A DNA stretch of 64,000 nucleotides from an uncultured Alcaligenaceae bacterium (lineage in GTDB: Bacteria; Pseudomonadota; Gammaproteobacteria; Burkholderiales; Burkholderiaceae_B): the NCBI GenBank assembly GCA_937908115.1, contig CALEQZ010000061.1, forward strand, positions 1-64,000, in the 5' to 3' direction. Every line of letters starts with the position of its first letter. The stretch's first letter is position 1. The notes under the pieces were generated by a model, which was not told the origin of the DNA, searched no databases, and saw only the letters and a program-made list of their open reading frames with translations. The position numbers and the translations under genes are program-made. Shown piece by piece: positions 26,824 through 36,197 of this stretch.

Positions 26824-28134
26824 TTACGCGGGCTGTCGGATGACCCGCCCGTACCGGTCGCCGAAACGCTCTTGCATGATGTCCTCGAACGGCGTGCCTT
26901 CTTCGGCCACCCAGCTGCCCGAGCGCAGTTGATACGCCTGATGCCGCCACGGTTCCTGCGGCTCCTCGCCACGGGCCAGCGCGCGCGCTCCGCCGATCAC
27001 CGCGCGGCGGAAACGCACGATCGCCGCATCCGTGGCAGTCAAGTGCTCGCGCGTACGGTCGGCGATGGGTCCTTGGCTTTCCTGGATCATCGCGTCCTGC
27101 TCGGCCACGCCGCGCACGCCGGTATAGGTTTTTTCCTTCTGGTCGCGCCGATCCAGCAGATATTCGTTGTTCTTGTTGCGCACTGGAATGAAGTTTTCGT
27201 CGACCTCGGCCACGACTCCGTGTCCCCCCTTGAGCTGACGCCTTTCCTCTTCGGTCAGCGGGCGATCGGGGTTCCACACGTAGGTGTAGATCCAGCAGGA
27301 ATAATCATCGATGGGCACGAAGGTATAACCGAAATAGTTCTCGCCCGGCAGCGTCGACGGCGTGGTGCTGTGCGAAGGCAGGGCAAATTGCGTCGTGCGC
27401 CAATAGATGTTGCGGCCGTCGGCGCGGCGCGCGCCGCCGACCACGAAGCCGACGTCATGCTCCAGGATGGAAAACTGGGGCATGGGGTCCTTGCGTATCC
27501 ACGCCAGGCGCTTCTCGTCGGCAGGCGCGTCCGGATTCTCGTTGGACGGCACCGAAGGCGCCGGCATGTGCAGGAAGCTGAAATGTGACGTGTCCAGCGC
27601 CCCTTCGATGGCCTGTGCCCAGTTGCATTCCTGGCGCTTCTTCGTCACATAGCGGTGGCTGGGCGGCAGCTGGCCGAACTCCAGCATGGGGACTTCGGGG
27701 ATCTTCTCGCCCCACGGATCGGGCCCCATGTAGGCCCACACGATCTCGCCGTATTCGCGCGTGGGATACGCCTTGATGCGCAATTCCTTGTGGTAGTTGG
27801 ATTCCGGCGGCACATTGGGCAGGTCCATCGCCCGGCCGTCGATGCCGAACTTCCAGCCGTGGAAGACGCAGCGCAGTCCGCATTCTTCGTTGCGGCCGTA
27901 GTACAGGTCGGCGCCGCGGTGCGGACAGACGTGGTCGACCAGCCCGACCCGACCGTGGCTGTCGCGGAAAGCGACGAGTTTTTCGCCCATGATCTGGACG
28001 CGCAACGGCGGACAATCCGGCTCGGGCAGTTCGCGCGACAGCGCCACCGGTTGCCAGAAGCGGCGGAAATACTGGCCCATGGGTTGGTCCGGACCGGTGC
28101 GGGTAAGCAATTCGTTGTCGGCAGCGGTCAGCAT
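26824..28134 (-). CDS. Rieske non-heme iron oxygenase, phthalate-dioxygenase type
   Basis: A 436-residue terminal oxygenase. The Rieske ligands are C70-P-H72 and C89-x2-H92 (CVFHGWKF). The mononuclear iron site is D-x2-H-x4-H in EGALDTSHFSFLH (about residues 177-190). The start at 28134 has an AAGGAAG site. Length and layout match single-component alpha-only oxygenases such as phthalate 4,5-dioxygenase, vanillate or chlorobenzoate oxygenases. The NADH reductase and a Bug receptor follow in the same operon. The substrate is presumably an aromatic acid; its identity is unknown. Confidence 0.92.
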   Translation of the reverse strand: MLTAADNELLTRTGPDQPMGQYFRRFWQPVALSRELPEPDCPPLRVQIMGEKLVAFRDSHGRVGLVDHVCPHRGADLYYGRNEECGLRCVFHGWKFGIDGRAMDLPNVPPESNYHKELRIKAYPTREYGEIVWAYMGPDPWGEKIPEVPMLEFGQLPPSHRYVTKKRQECNWAQAIEGALDTSHFSFLHMPAPSVPSNENPDAPADEKRLAWIRKDPMPQFSILEHDVGFVVGGARRADGRNIYWRTTQFALPSHSTTPSTLPGENYFGYTFVPIDDYSCWIYTYVWNPDRPLTEEERRQLKGGHGVVAEVDENFIPVRNKNNEYLLDRRDQKEKTYTGVRGVAEQDAMIQESQGPIADRTREHLTATDAAIVRFRRAVIGGARALARGEEPQEPWRHQAYQLRSGSWVAEEGTPFEDIMQERFGDRYGRVIRQPA

Positions 28135-28199
28135 GGCTTGGCTTCCTTGATCTCTTGAAGTGCGTGCAGTCGATGAAATATCTCGGGCGGCGCGGCGCT

Positions 28200-28985
28200 T
28201 CAGCGCACGCCGATGCCGTAGGGACGCGCCCATTCCAGGCAGTCTTCGGTACGCCCGGACGGCTCGAATTCGCAACCTATCCATCCTTTCCAACCGAGCG
28301 CCTGCACTTGCTCGAAGAAGTAGGGGAAATGGATTTCTCCCTTGCCCGGCTCGTGCCGGCCCGGCACGTTGCCGATCTGGATGTGCCCGACGTAGGGAAA
28401 GCACTCCTGCAGCGTGCGTACGATGTTTCCTTCCTCGCTCTGGACGTGAAAGGTGTCGAAGCACAGCTTGACGTTCTCGCGCCCCACTTCGCGGATCGCC
28501 TGCACGCCCTCGGCGATGCGGCTGTAGTAGTAGTCGGGAAAGCGTGCCCGGCAGCAGGGTTCGATGATCAGGGTGATGCCCTCGGCGGCAGTCTGCTCGG
28601 CCGCATAGGCGATGTTGGCCAGGAAGGTATCCCGGCAGCGGGAGCGGTCGGCGTCCTTGGGCAGGTTGCCGGCCATCGCATGGATCATGGGACGGCCGAC
28701 CTGGACCGCGTAGGCCACCGCGGTGTCGACGCTGCGGCGGAATTCGTCTTCGCGGCCGGGGATCGCGGCGATTCCCCGCTCGCCGGCGGCCCAGTCGCAC
28801 GGCGTCAGGATCTGCACCAGCGTCAGCCCGTTTTCCCCAAGCAGGTCGGCGATCTGCGCCGCCGGATATTCGTACGGGAAAGCGACCTCGACCCCCTTGA
28901 AGCCGGCACGCGCGGCTGCCGCATAGCGCTCGAGCATCGGCAGCTCGGTAAACATCCACCTCAGGTTCGGATCGAATCGCAGCAT
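28200..28985 (-). CDS. Hydroxypyruvate isomerase-like TIM-barrel protein
   Basis: A 261-residue sugar-phosphate isomerase/epimerase-family (AP endonuclease 2-like) TIM barrel, close to hydroxypyruvate isomerase. It contains GFKGVEVAFPYEYPAAQIAD, TLIIEPC, VKLCFDTFHVQ and GHIQIGNVPGRHEPGKGEI, the last resembling the metal-site region of Hyi. The ATG at 28985 follows a GGAGGAG that itself overlaps an alternative ATG at 28997. It is first in the Rieske operon. Why an isomerase of this type accompanies an oxygenase is unclear; the true substrate may be a keto acid. Confidence 0.87.
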   Translation of the reverse strand: MLRFDPNLRWMFTELPMLERYAAAARAGFKGVEVAFPYEYPAAQIADLLGENGLTLVQILTPCDWAAGERGIAAIPGREDEFRRSVDTAVAYAVQVGRPMIHAMAGNLPKDADRSRCRDTFLANIAYAAEQTAAEGITLIIEPCCRARFPDYYYSRIAEGVQAIREVGRENVKLCFDTFHVQSEEGNIVRTLQECFPYVGHIQIGNVPGRHEPGKGEIHFPYFFEQVQALGWKGWIGCEFEPSGRTEDCLEWARPYGIGVR

Positions 28986-29147
28986 GGGCTCCTCCATGGT
29001 TTCAGCCCGCCCGATCCCGGGCGGCCGAGGCACTCTAAGGGCCGCCCCCCGCCCGATCAATGCAAATGACCCAATCGATCCATGAGGAAACCTTATGTGC
29101 GAACGCACAGCGGGTGATGGTGGCGATCGCCCATCAGTTGAATACTT

Positions 29148-29157
29148 TTGTATACTG
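29148..29157 (+). promoter_or_regulatory. Possible promoter or GntR-type site before tcuA
   Basis: TTGTATACTG contains TATACT, a good -10 hexamer, about 80 bases upstream of tcuA. It also resembles the GTATAC core of FCD-type GntR operators. No clear -35 was found at the right spacing. Confidence 0.25.
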
Positions 29158-29236
29158 TCGGACTCAGTCCTGAGGAAGGAAGGAGGCACCGGCGGCGGCC
29201 ATGCCACGCGCCCGCCGGCCTGCCTGGGGAGCCCAA

Positions 29237-30634
29237 ATGATCGATGTCCTGGTGATCGGCGGCGGCAACGCCGCCCTATGCGCCGCCCTGATGGCCCGCG
29301 AGGCGGGCGCCAGCGTGCTGCTGCTGGAAGCTGCGCCGCGCGAGTGGCGCGGTGGCAACTCGCAACACACCCGCAACCTGCGCTGCATGCACGACGGGCC
29401 GCAAGACGTGCTGGTCGATGCCTACCCTGAGGAAGAGTTCTGGCAGGACTTGCTCAAGGTCACGGGCGGCATCACCGACGAAAAGCTTGCCCGCATCGCG
29501 ATCCGCGCCTCCGCGACCTGCCGGGACTGGATGCGCAAGCACGGCGTGAACTTCCAGCCCCCGCTGTCCGGCGCGCTGCATGTGGCACGCACCAATGCGT
29601 TTTTCATGGGCGGCGGCAAGGCGCTGGTCAACGCCTACTACCGCAGCGCCGAATCGATGGGCGTGCAAATCCGCTACAACGCGCCGGTCGACAGCCTGGA
29701 GCTGGACGGCGACCGCTTCGTGGCCGCGCGCATCGGCGATGAACGCATACCGGCCCGCGCCTGCGTGCTGGCGGCCGGCGGCTTCGAATCCAACCTGCAG
29801 TGGCTGCGCGAAGCCTGGGGACAAAACGAGCGCGGCGAATGGCCGGCCGACAACTTCCTGATCCGCGGCACGCGCTTTAACCAGGGCGTGCTGCTGCGCT
29901 TCATGATGGACGCCGGCGCCGACGTGGTCGGCGACCCGTCGCAATCGCACTGCGTGGCCATCGATGCCCGCGCGCCGCTTTATGACGGCGGCATCTGCAC
30001 CCGCATCGACTGCGTGTCGCTGGGCATCGTCGTCAACCGCGACGCCGAGCGTTTCTACGACGAGGGCGAGGACTTCTGGCCCAAGCGCTACGCCATCTGG
30101 GGCCGCCTGACCGCCATGCAACCTGGCCAGATCGCCTACTCCATCATCGACGCCAAGGCCATCGGCCGCTTCATGCCGCCGGTCTTCCCGGGAATCAAGG
30201 CCGACACGTTGCCCGAGCTGGCGCGCAAGCTGGAGCTGGATGAGCAGCGGTTCATGCACACGGTCAACACCTTCAACGCCGCGTGCCGCGTGGGCACCTT
30301 CGATCACACCACGCTGGACGATTGCCGCACCGAAGGATTGACCCCACCCAAGACCCACTGGGCGCGGCCCATCGACAAGCCGCCCTTCTACGGCTATGCG
30401 GTCCGCCCCGGAATCACCTTCACCTACCTGGGCCTGAAGGTCAACGAACACGCCGCCGTCCATTTCGGCGGCAAGCCCAGCGGCAACCTGTTCGTGGCCG
30501 GCGAAATGATGGCCGGCAACGTGCTCGGCAAAGGCTACACCGCCGGCGTGGGCATGACCATCGGAACGGCCTTCGGCCGCATCGCCGGCACGCAGGCCGC
30601 CCTGGCCGCGCGCCGTCAACGAGAAGGAGCCTAG
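29237..30634 (+). CDS. tcuA: FAD-dependent tricarballylate dehydrogenase TcuA
   Basis: A 465-residue flavoprotein of the fumarate reductase/succinate dehydrogenase type, with an N-terminal FAD site ([19 protein letters not shown]) and a C-terminal FAD segment ([20 protein letters not shown]). The ATG at 29237 is chosen because GGGGAG lies five bases upstream and the dinucleotide-binding fold begins at once; the earlier ATG at 29201 has poor spacing. TcuA oxidises tricarballylate to cis-aconitate, and electrons pass to TcuB, encoded immediately downstream. Some relatives act on other tricarboxylates, so the exact substrate should be read as probable. Confidence 0.92.
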   Translation: MIDVLVIGGGNAALCAALMAREAGASVLLLEAAPREWRGGNSQHTRNLRCMHDGPQDVLVDAYPEEEFWQDLLKVTGGITDEKLARIAIRASATCRDWMRKHGVNFQPPLSGALHVARTNAFFMGGGKALVNAYYRSAESMGVQIRYNAPVDSLELDGDRFVAARIGDERIPARACVLAAGGFESNLQWLREAWGQNERGEWPADNFLIRGTRFNQGVLLRFMMDAGADVVGDPSQSHCVAIDARAPLYDGGICTRIDCVSLGIVVNRDAERFYDEGEDFWPKRYAIWGRLTAMQPGQIAYSIIDAKAIGRFMPPVFPGIKADTLPELARKLELDEQRFMHTVNTFNAACRVGTFDHTTLDDCRTEGLTPPKTHWARPIDKPPFYGYAVRPGITFTYLGLKVNEHAAVHFGGKPSGNLFVAGEMMAGNVLGKGYTAGVGMTIGTAFGRIAGTQAALAARRQREGA

Positions 30635-30635
30635 C

Positions 30636-31796
30636 GTGCAGTCGCTCGAACAACTGGCCCGATCGGCCCAAGACCAGGCCGCCCCGGGTGCACTGACCTG
30701 CGCCGAGCAGGAAGTCTCGCGCATCATGACCATCTGCAACGCCTGTCGCTACTGCGAAGGCTTTTGCGCTGTCTTTCCGGCCATGACGCGACGCCTGGAA
30801 TTCGCCAAGGGCGACGTCAATTACCTGGCCAACCTCTGCCACAACTGCGGGGCATGCCTGCACGCCTGCCAATACGCGCCCCCGCATGATTTTGGCATCA
30901 ACGTGCCCCAGGCCATGGCGCGCGTGCGCGTGCAGACCTATGCCGACTACGCCTGGCCGGCTGCGCTGGGCGGGCTGTACAAGAAAAACGGCCTGACCGT
31001 GGCACTGGCCGCGGCCGCCGCACTGGCGCTATTCCTGGTGCTGGCCCTGCTGGCGAACAATGGATCGCTGCTGCACGAGCCGCTGGCCGGCGATTTCTAC
31101 GCCATCTTCCCGCACAACACCCTGGTGGCCATGTTCGGCACGGTCTTCGTTTTCGCCGTCGTCGCGTTGGCGCTCGGCGTACGGCGATTCTGGCGCGACG
31201 TCTCACCCGGCGCGGCAAGCGCCCCAGCCGTGGCCGAAACCGCGCACGACGTCCTGCGCCTCAAGTACCTGGATGGCGGACACGGCAAAGGCTGCAACGA
31301 AGCCGACGACGCGTTCACGCTGGCGCGCCGGCGGTATCATCATTTCACTTTCTACGGCTTCTTGCTTTGCTTTGCCGCGACCTGCGTGGGCACGCTCTAC
31401 CACTACGCCTTCGGCTGGCAGGCGCCGTATCCGTTCTGGAGCCTGCCGGTGCTGCTCGGCACCGCCGGCGGGATCGGCCTGTTGATCGGGCCGGCCGGCC
31501 TGCTGTGGCTGAACCTGCGCCGCCATCCCTTGCACGGCGATCCCGGGCAGCGGCCCATGGATCGCGGCTTCATCGCCCTGCTCTTCTGGACCAGCCTGAC
31601 CGGGCTGGCGCTGCTGGCCTGGCGCGACACCCCGGCCATGGGCCTGCTGCTGGCGGTGCACTTGGGCGCGGTCATGGCGCTGTTCCTGACGCTGCCGTAC
31701 GGAAAATTCGCCCATGGCGTCTATCGCAGCGCGGCGCTGCTGAAGTACGCGATCGAAAAGCGCCAGCCGAACAAGCTGCAGCTCGGATCCGATTGA
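30636..31796 (+). CDS. tcuB: Tricarballylate utilisation protein TcuB
   Basis: A 386-residue membrane iron-sulfur protein. Two ferredoxin-like clusters are visible, [11 protein letters not shown] (about residue 34) and [11 protein letters not shown] (about 68), followed by several membrane helices with histidines ([14 protein letters not shown]) that could bind heme. It starts with GTG at 30636, one base after the tcuA stop codon, with GAGAAGGAG upstream. TcuB reoxidises the TcuA flavin and feeds electrons to quinone. No tcuC permease or tcuR regulator is adjacent, unlike in Salmonella, so uptake may use other carriers. Confidence 0.92.
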   Translation: MQSLEQLARSAQDQAAPGALTCAEQEVSRIMTICNACRYCEGFCAVFPAMTRRLEFAKGDVNYLANLCHNCGACLHACQYAPPHDFGINVPQAMARVRVQTYADYAWPAALGGLYKKNGLTVALAAAAALALFLVLALLANNGSLLHEPLAGDFYAIFPHNTLVAMFGTVFVFAVVALALGVRRFWRDVSPGAASAPAVAETAHDVLRLKYLDGGHGKGCNEADDAFTLARRRYHHFTFYGFLLCFAATCVGTLYHYAFGWQAPYPFWSLPVLLGTAGGIGLLIGPAGLLWLNLRRHPLHGDPGQRPMDRGFIALLFWTSLTGLALLAWRDTPAMGLLLAVHLGAVMALFLTLPYGKFAHGVYRSAALLKYAIEKRQPNKLQLGSD

Positions 31797-31860
31797 CGCA
31801 GCGGCAGGCGGCGCGCCGGCGCTGGCACGGGCGGGCGCGCCGTAGTACAACGGCCGCACC

Positions 31861-32484
31861 ATGGTTACACGCACGATCCGCGCCTTGCCCCAGGCCGACG
31901 CCGCGCGCGACACGCCAGGCGGCGCCGGCCACAAGCCGTTGCGGCTTTTCTTCGGAATTTTTCCCCCGCCAGAGGTCGCGCAGGCGCTCACGGCCGCTGC
32001 CCAGGCGGCGCATCCGCTGTGCGGCGGACGCATCACCCGCCCGGAGAACCTGCACATTACGCTCGCCTTCCTGGGTCGGGCCAGCGCTGCCCAGGCCACG
32101 GAACTGGCCGCGCTCACCCGCGCCATCGCCGCGCCGGCCGGCGAAGTCGTCATCGACCGCTACGGCAGCTTCCGGCGCGCGCAAGTAGTCTGGGCCGGCC
32201 CGGATCCGGATTCCGAAGGCGCCCACCAGCTGCGCGACATGTCCGACGAGCTATGGCTGCGGCTGCGCGACCTGGGCTGGCCAGGTCCGGACGTCTGGCC
32301 GCTGCGCCCGCACGTGACCTTGCTGCACAAGGCGGACAAGCGCGATACCGGAGAGCTGGCATTCGCGCCGGTGACGTGGCGTCACCAAGGCTACGCGCTC
32401 GTGGCCTCCGAACCCGCTCCGGGCGGGTCGCGCTATCGCGTGCTGGCGCGCACGGGCATCGCCCGCCGCGGACCCTATGCCTAA
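31861..32484 (+). CDS. thpR: RNA 2',3'-cyclic phosphodiesterase
   Basis: A 207-residue 2H-phosphoesterase of the ThpR/LigT family. The two catalytic HxTx motifs are HITLAFLG (about residue 65) and HVTLLHKAD (about 151), with RLFFGIFPP at the beginning of the fold. It carries an unusually long N-terminal extension of about 25 residues before the core, so a downstream start is possible. It hydrolyses RNA 2',3'-cyclic phosphate ends. It seems unlinked to the catabolic genes. Confidence 0.88.
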   Translation: MVTRTIRALPQADAARDTPGGAGHKPLRLFFGIFPPPEVAQALTAAAQAAHPLCGGRITRPENLHITLAFLGRASAAQATELAALTRAIAAPAGEVVIDRYGSFRRAQVVWAGPDPDSEGAHQLRDMSDELWLRLRDLGWPGPDVWPLRPHVTLLHKADKRDTGELAFAPVTWRHQGYALVASEPAPGGSRYRVLARTGIARRGPYA

Positions 32485-32486
32485 GG

Positions 32487-33293
32487 CTAACGGCGCCGCA
32501 TCGTTTCGACATTGCCGCACACGCCCAGAGATTGGCCGCTGATGTTCCTTGCCTGCGGCGAAGCCAGGAACGCGACAAGGTCCGCCACGTCCTCCTCGGT
32601 AACCTTGCGCCGCATGGATATCGTCTCCAGGTACCGGGCGTTCATTTCTTCGATCTCAATGCCGCGCCGCTCGGCCTGTGCCTGCACCTGCATGCGATGG
32701 CGCTCGTTGTCGACAATGCCCGGCAACACAGCATTGACTCGTATCCCGGATGGCCCAAGCTCCATGGCCAGCGACTGTGTCAACCCGATGATGGCCCACT
32801 TCGACGATGCATAGGCAGTGCGCAGCGGATAGCCCAAGCGCCCGGCGACCGAAGAGATGTTGATGATGCTTCCCGAGCCGGCTTGCTTCATCAGTGGCAC
32901 CACGTGGTGTATGCAGTGAAAATAACCCACGAGGTTGACGTCTACGGTGCGAGCCCAGTGCACTGGATCGTTCTCCTCGACCGGACCGTACGGCCCGGTA
33001 ATGGCCGCATTGTTGATGAGCACATCGACGCCGCCCGCTTGATCCTGCACTGCCCGTACCATCTCCCCCACGCTTTCGGGCTCCGCGACATCCAATGCAA
33101 ACACCTGCACGCCTGGTGCGGCGCCAGCGAACGACCGCAGCGCATCCCGGTCGACGTCGCAGACGGCGACATACGCGCCGTCCCGCAACAGGCGTAAGGC
33201 GATCGCCCTCCCCAGGCCGCGCGCGGCACCGGTCACGATCGCCCGCAGCGGCGACAAGTGTCCATCCCGCGGCGCTCGATTGGGGCCCGCCAT
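32487..33293 (-). CDS. SDR-family oxidoreductase
   Basis: A 268-residue short-chain dehydrogenase with TGAARGLG (cofactor), NNAAI, Ser in INISSVAG and the catalytic YASSK of TAYASSKWA. It starts one base after the stop codon of the upstream Bug gene, so the pair is tightly coupled. It is the last gene of a four-gene minus-strand operon. Substrate unknown; an oxidation of a hydroxy acid made in the same operon is a reasonable inference. Confidence 0.92.
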   Translation of the reverse strand: MAGPNRAPRDGHLSPLRAIVTGAARGLGRAIALRLLRDGAYVAVCDVDRDALRSFAGAAPGVQVFALDVAEPESVGEMVRAVQDQAGGVDVLINNAAITGPYGPVEENDPVHWARTVDVNLVGYFHCIHHVVPLMKQAGSGSIINISSVAGRLGYPLRTAYASSKWAIIGLTQSLAMELGPSGIRVNAVLPGIVDNERHRMQVQAQAERRGIEIEEMNARYLETISMRRKVTEEDVADLVAFLASPQARNISGQSLGVCGNVETMRRR

Positions 33294-33294
33294 C

Positions 33295-34254
33295 TCAACC
33301 GTCCTGCTTCAAACCGAGCTCCTTGACCAACTGTCCCAGCTCTTCGTATTCCCGCTTCACATGCTGGGTGAAAGCCTCGCGGCGCAGGACAGTTTTCTCA
33401 ACGCCTGCCGTCTCGAAAAATTTTTCCATTTCTGGCGAGTTCGCCGCCTTGGCGAACGCATCCTCGATGCGGCGCACGGCGTCATCAGGAGTGCCAGCCG
33501 GCACGATCAGCCCATGCCAAAGCAGCAACTCTTTGTCCGGAATGCCGAGATCTCCCAGGCTGGTCGCCTTGGGCAGGGCGGCAGTTTTCTTGGCGGAGGT
33601 TGCCAGGAGGCATTTCACGCTGCCGGTTTTTTCCATGGCCACGGCCGGAGGTACCGATCCGACGTAAATGTCGATCACGCCTCCCAGCAGGGCGGGCATC
33701 GTTTCCCCCGCACCGCGATAGGGAATATCGCGCGCCTTGATCCCGAATGACCGGAAGATGCGTTCCGTCGCCAGCTGCGCCGGGCCGGCCACGCCGTCCG
33801 TACCGTACGTGTACTTTCCGGGGCTGGCCTTGAGCACATCCAGGAAATCCTTGCCGGTGTCAGCAGGGAAGTCCGGGCGCACGCACATGACATACGGTGC
33901 GCTGTCCAGGTAGATGACCGGAATGTAATCGTCGACGCCATAGCTCGTCTTGATCGTATGCGGGCTGGTCGTGAGGGGACCCATAAAAACGCCTGCCATG
34001 GTCCGACCGTCCGGTTTTGCACGGGTAAGCTGCGCCACCCCTATCGTGCCCCCTGCGCCCCCAACATTCTGCACGACGATGGTCGCATCCAAGTGCGGCT
34101 CGGCATATCGGGCAATGGCACGGAACAGAGTGTCCGTGCCACCGCCCGGACCGGTTGGGATGATGAGATTGATCACGTCTTTTGCCGCAGCGAGCGGCGT
34201 CGCGGCAAGCAGCATGGCTGCGACCGCGCACTTGTGCCACTTGTGCCTTTTCAT
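33295..34254 (-). CDS. Bug-family tripartite tricarboxylate transporter receptor
   Basis: A 319-residue periplasmic receptor. Two ATGs lie six bases apart (34260 and 34254); GAGGAG sits eight bases before 34254 but only two before 34260, so 34254 is preferred. The signal peptide (MKRHKWHKCAVAAMLLAATP..., cleavage near AAA-KDV) is present. Motifs include IIPTGPGGGTDTLFRAIARY, VVQNVGGAGGTIGVA and DIPYRGAGETMPALLGGVID. The sequence is more divergent than the other four Bug receptors of the window, fitting a different ligand. Confidence 0.9.
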   Translation of the reverse strand: MKRHKWHKCAVAAMLLAATPLAAAKDVINLIIPTGPGGGTDTLFRAIARYAEPHLDATIVVQNVGGAGGTIGVAQLTRAKPDGRTMAGVFMGPLTTSPHTIKTSYGVDDYIPVIYLDSAPYVMCVRPDFPADTGKDFLDVLKASPGKYTYGTDGVAGPAQLATERIFRSFGIKARDIPYRGAGETMPALLGGVIDIYVGSVPPAVAMEKTGSVKCLLATSAKKTAALPKATSLGDLGIPDKELLLWHGLIVPAGTPDDAVRRIEDAFAKAANSPEMEKFFETAGVEKTVLRREAFTQHVKREYEELGQLVKELGLKQDG

Positions 34255-34307
34255 GGTCATGTCTCCTCTTCGTGCAGTAATGGAATGGCCACGGCCGGGA
34301 ACGACAA

Positions 34308-35153
34308 TCACGGACCAAATCCGAATGCCTCGCGCGGGTTGTCCACCAATATCCGCTTGCGTACGCGCGCGTCGGGAGCCCACTCGAACAACCAGGCCAC
34401 GCACTGCCCATAGGTAATGTCCGTCTCGAAACCCACCCACGGCCAGTCCGTCGCCCAGACCACGCGTTCGCCATCCCTGCGCGTGATCAGTTCCCGTGCA
34501 AGCATTGCCGCCGATGCGCCGCGCAGGCGAAACGGCGCCGACAGCTTGACCCAGGTGTTTCCCGCGTCGATTGACCGCAACAGCGCCTTGAATCCGTCGC
34601 TGTCCGCGGCCCCGTCTCCTCCCGGCGGATGGCCGAAATGGTCGATGACTACACGCGCCCTGCTGCGCTGGATGACCGCCAGCACGGGCGGCAGGAACTC
34701 GCCTTCCAGGTAAACCTCGATGTGCAGTCCCAGGTTGGCTGCCTTGGCCAACAACGATGCATACTCGGGCGATGCGATATCGGGCAGGCTGGCGCGCCGG
34801 ACCCAGTTCAGGCGCAGGCCGCATACGCCAGCTTCCTTCAAGCTCGCAAGCGTTTGCTCGCTGACCCTCGGTTCGACGATGGCCGTGCCCCGCAGCCGGC
34901 CGCGCCCTTTGGCCAGCGCATCCAGCAAGACGTCGTTGTTGTGACCATAGAAGCTGGGAGCGGTCAACAGGCCATAGGTCACGCCGTAAGCATCCAGCGT
35001 CCGCAGATAGGCTTCGACCGGCGCCTCAGCGACCGGCTGTGAATGCCGGTCCGGCACCAGAGGCAACCCCGTCTTGATGACGTGGGCATGGCAGTCTGCC
35101 GACCCTGCTGGCAGTGGATGTTGCCCGACCGTTGGCACGTGCTCGATAGCCAT
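34308..35153 (-). CDS. Amidohydrolase-family (LigI-like) hydrolase
   Basis: A 281-residue TIM-barrel amidohydrolase of the 2-pyrone-4,6-dicarboxylate lactonase/amidohydrolase_2 group. It shows the HxH motif in DCHAHVIKTG, the later IDHFGHPPGG histidines, and the catalytic aspartate in ATDWPWVG. Relatives hydrolyse lactones or decarboxylate aromatic acids. The operon context, with an isocitrate lyase-like enzyme 10 bases upstream, fits lactone opening followed by C-C cleavage. The exact substrate is unknown. Confidence 0.88.
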   Translation of the reverse strand: MAIEHVPTVGQHPLPAGSADCHAHVIKTGLPLVPDRHSQPVAEAPVEAYLRTLDAYGVTYGLLTAPSFYGHNNDVLLDALAKGRGRLRGTAIVEPRVSEQTLASLKEAGVCGLRLNWVRRASLPDIASPEYASLLAKAANLGLHIEVYLEGEFLPPVLAVIQRSRARVVIDHFGHPPGGDGAADSDGFKALLRSIDAGNTWVKLSAPFRLRGASAAMLARELITRRDGERVVWATDWPWVGFETDITYGQCVAWLFEWAPDARVRKRILVDNPREAFGFGP

Positions 35154-35163
35154 GTTCGAGTCC

Positions 35164-36105
35164 TCACTGCGCCGCGACAGGACCGATCTGCCCGGCGCCG
35201 TACTTTGCGGCCTTTTGCGAGGCCGTCAAATAGCGTTCCTCCAACTCACGGATGCGGCCCATACCCATGATGTCGTTCAACTCCTCGAAGCCCATTGCGA
35301 CGTCCGGACGATCCACCGGTTCACCGCTGCGCAACGATTGACCCAACAGCTCCAGGCCGGTCTTCATTCCCTGGAGCGCGCAAGATGTCAGAAGGCGGGG
35401 ATAGATCACCACGGCAACACCCAACTCCTCAAGCTGGGTGGCCGACAACAACGGTGTTGTGGAGCGCCTGCGGATGCCGAAACCCATGTTCACACACAGC
35501 GGTTTTGACACGCTGGCCGCCACGATACGGATTTGCTCGGCATCGAGCAGCGCATCGGCGAACAGGAGATCAGCGCCGGCTTGCGCGTAGGCATTCAGGC
35601 GGCGGATCACTTCGTCAACGCCGTGCGTGGCCAGCGTGTCGGTCCGGGCCTTGATCACGAAGTCGGGATCTTGCCTAGCCTCGCATGCCGCACGCAGCTT
35701 TTCCACCATCTCTTCCTGGGAGATGACTTCCTTGCCGCGCATATGGCCGCACCGCTTTGGCCAGACCTGGTCTTCCAGCATCACGCCGGCCGCGCCGGCC
35801 TGCTCGAACGCACGCACCGTATGGTACGCATTCACGGCGTTACCGTAACCCGTGTCGCCGTCCGCGAGCAGCGCCAGGTCCGTGCAGCTGGCGACAGCCC
35901 GTGTCCCGGCGACGCTTTCTTCCATGCCCATCAGGCCAACGTCGACCTGGCCAAGGCGGGATTCGCTCAACCCGCTTCCTGTCACGAACGCACATGCATA
36001 CCCGAAGCGTTCAACCAGCCGAGCGCTAAACCCGTCGAATACCCCGGGAAGAACCAGAATGTCCGGCGCCTGGATCGCTTGGCGCAATCGCTGCGTTTTC
36101 GTCAT
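35164..36105 (-). CDS. Isocitrate lyase/PEP mutase family protein
   Basis: A 313-residue phosphoenolpyruvate mutase/isocitrate lyase superfamily barrel. The catalytic cysteine lies in KRCGHM (about residue 118), diagnostic of lyases such as 2-methylisocitrate lyase, oxaloacetate decarboxylase-like enzymes and dimethylmalate lyase. The metal-binding region GDTGYGNAVNAYHTV and LEDQVWPKRCGH are present. It is first in the operon, divergent from a LysR gene. A role in cleaving a 2-hydroxy di- or tricarboxylate to pyruvate or a related keto acid is inferred. Confidence 0.9.
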   Translation of the reverse strand: MTKTQRLRQAIQAPDILVLPGVFDGFSARLVERFGYACAFVTGSGLSESRLGQVDVGLMGMEESVAGTRAVASCTDLALLADGDTGYGNAVNAYHTVRAFEQAGAAGVMLEDQVWPKRCGHMRGKEVISQEEMVEKLRAACEARQDPDFVIKARTDTLATHGVDEVIRRLNAYAQAGADLLFADALLDAEQIRIVAASVSKPLCVNMGFGIRRRSTTPLLSATQLEELGVAVVIYPRLLTSCALQGMKTGLELLGQSLRSGEPVDRPDVAMGFEELNDIMGMGRIRELEERYLTASQKAAKYGAGQIGPVAAQ

Positions 36106-36153
36106 TTCGCATGTCTCCTCTGACCGGAGAGCATGCTATCGGGCGTTGGAGCA

Positions 36154-36166
36154 TTAATCTAATTAA
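36154..36166. promoter_or_regulatory. Candidate LysR operator TTAAT-N3-ATTAA
   Basis: A perfect inverted repeat with T-N11-A geometry in the 92-base gap between the divergent lyase operon (start 36105) and the LysR gene (start 36198). The AT-rich character stands out against the GC-rich surroundings. Confidence 0.6.
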
Positions 36167-36197
36167 AGTTATCGCTCAAGAATCATAGGAAGATCCT

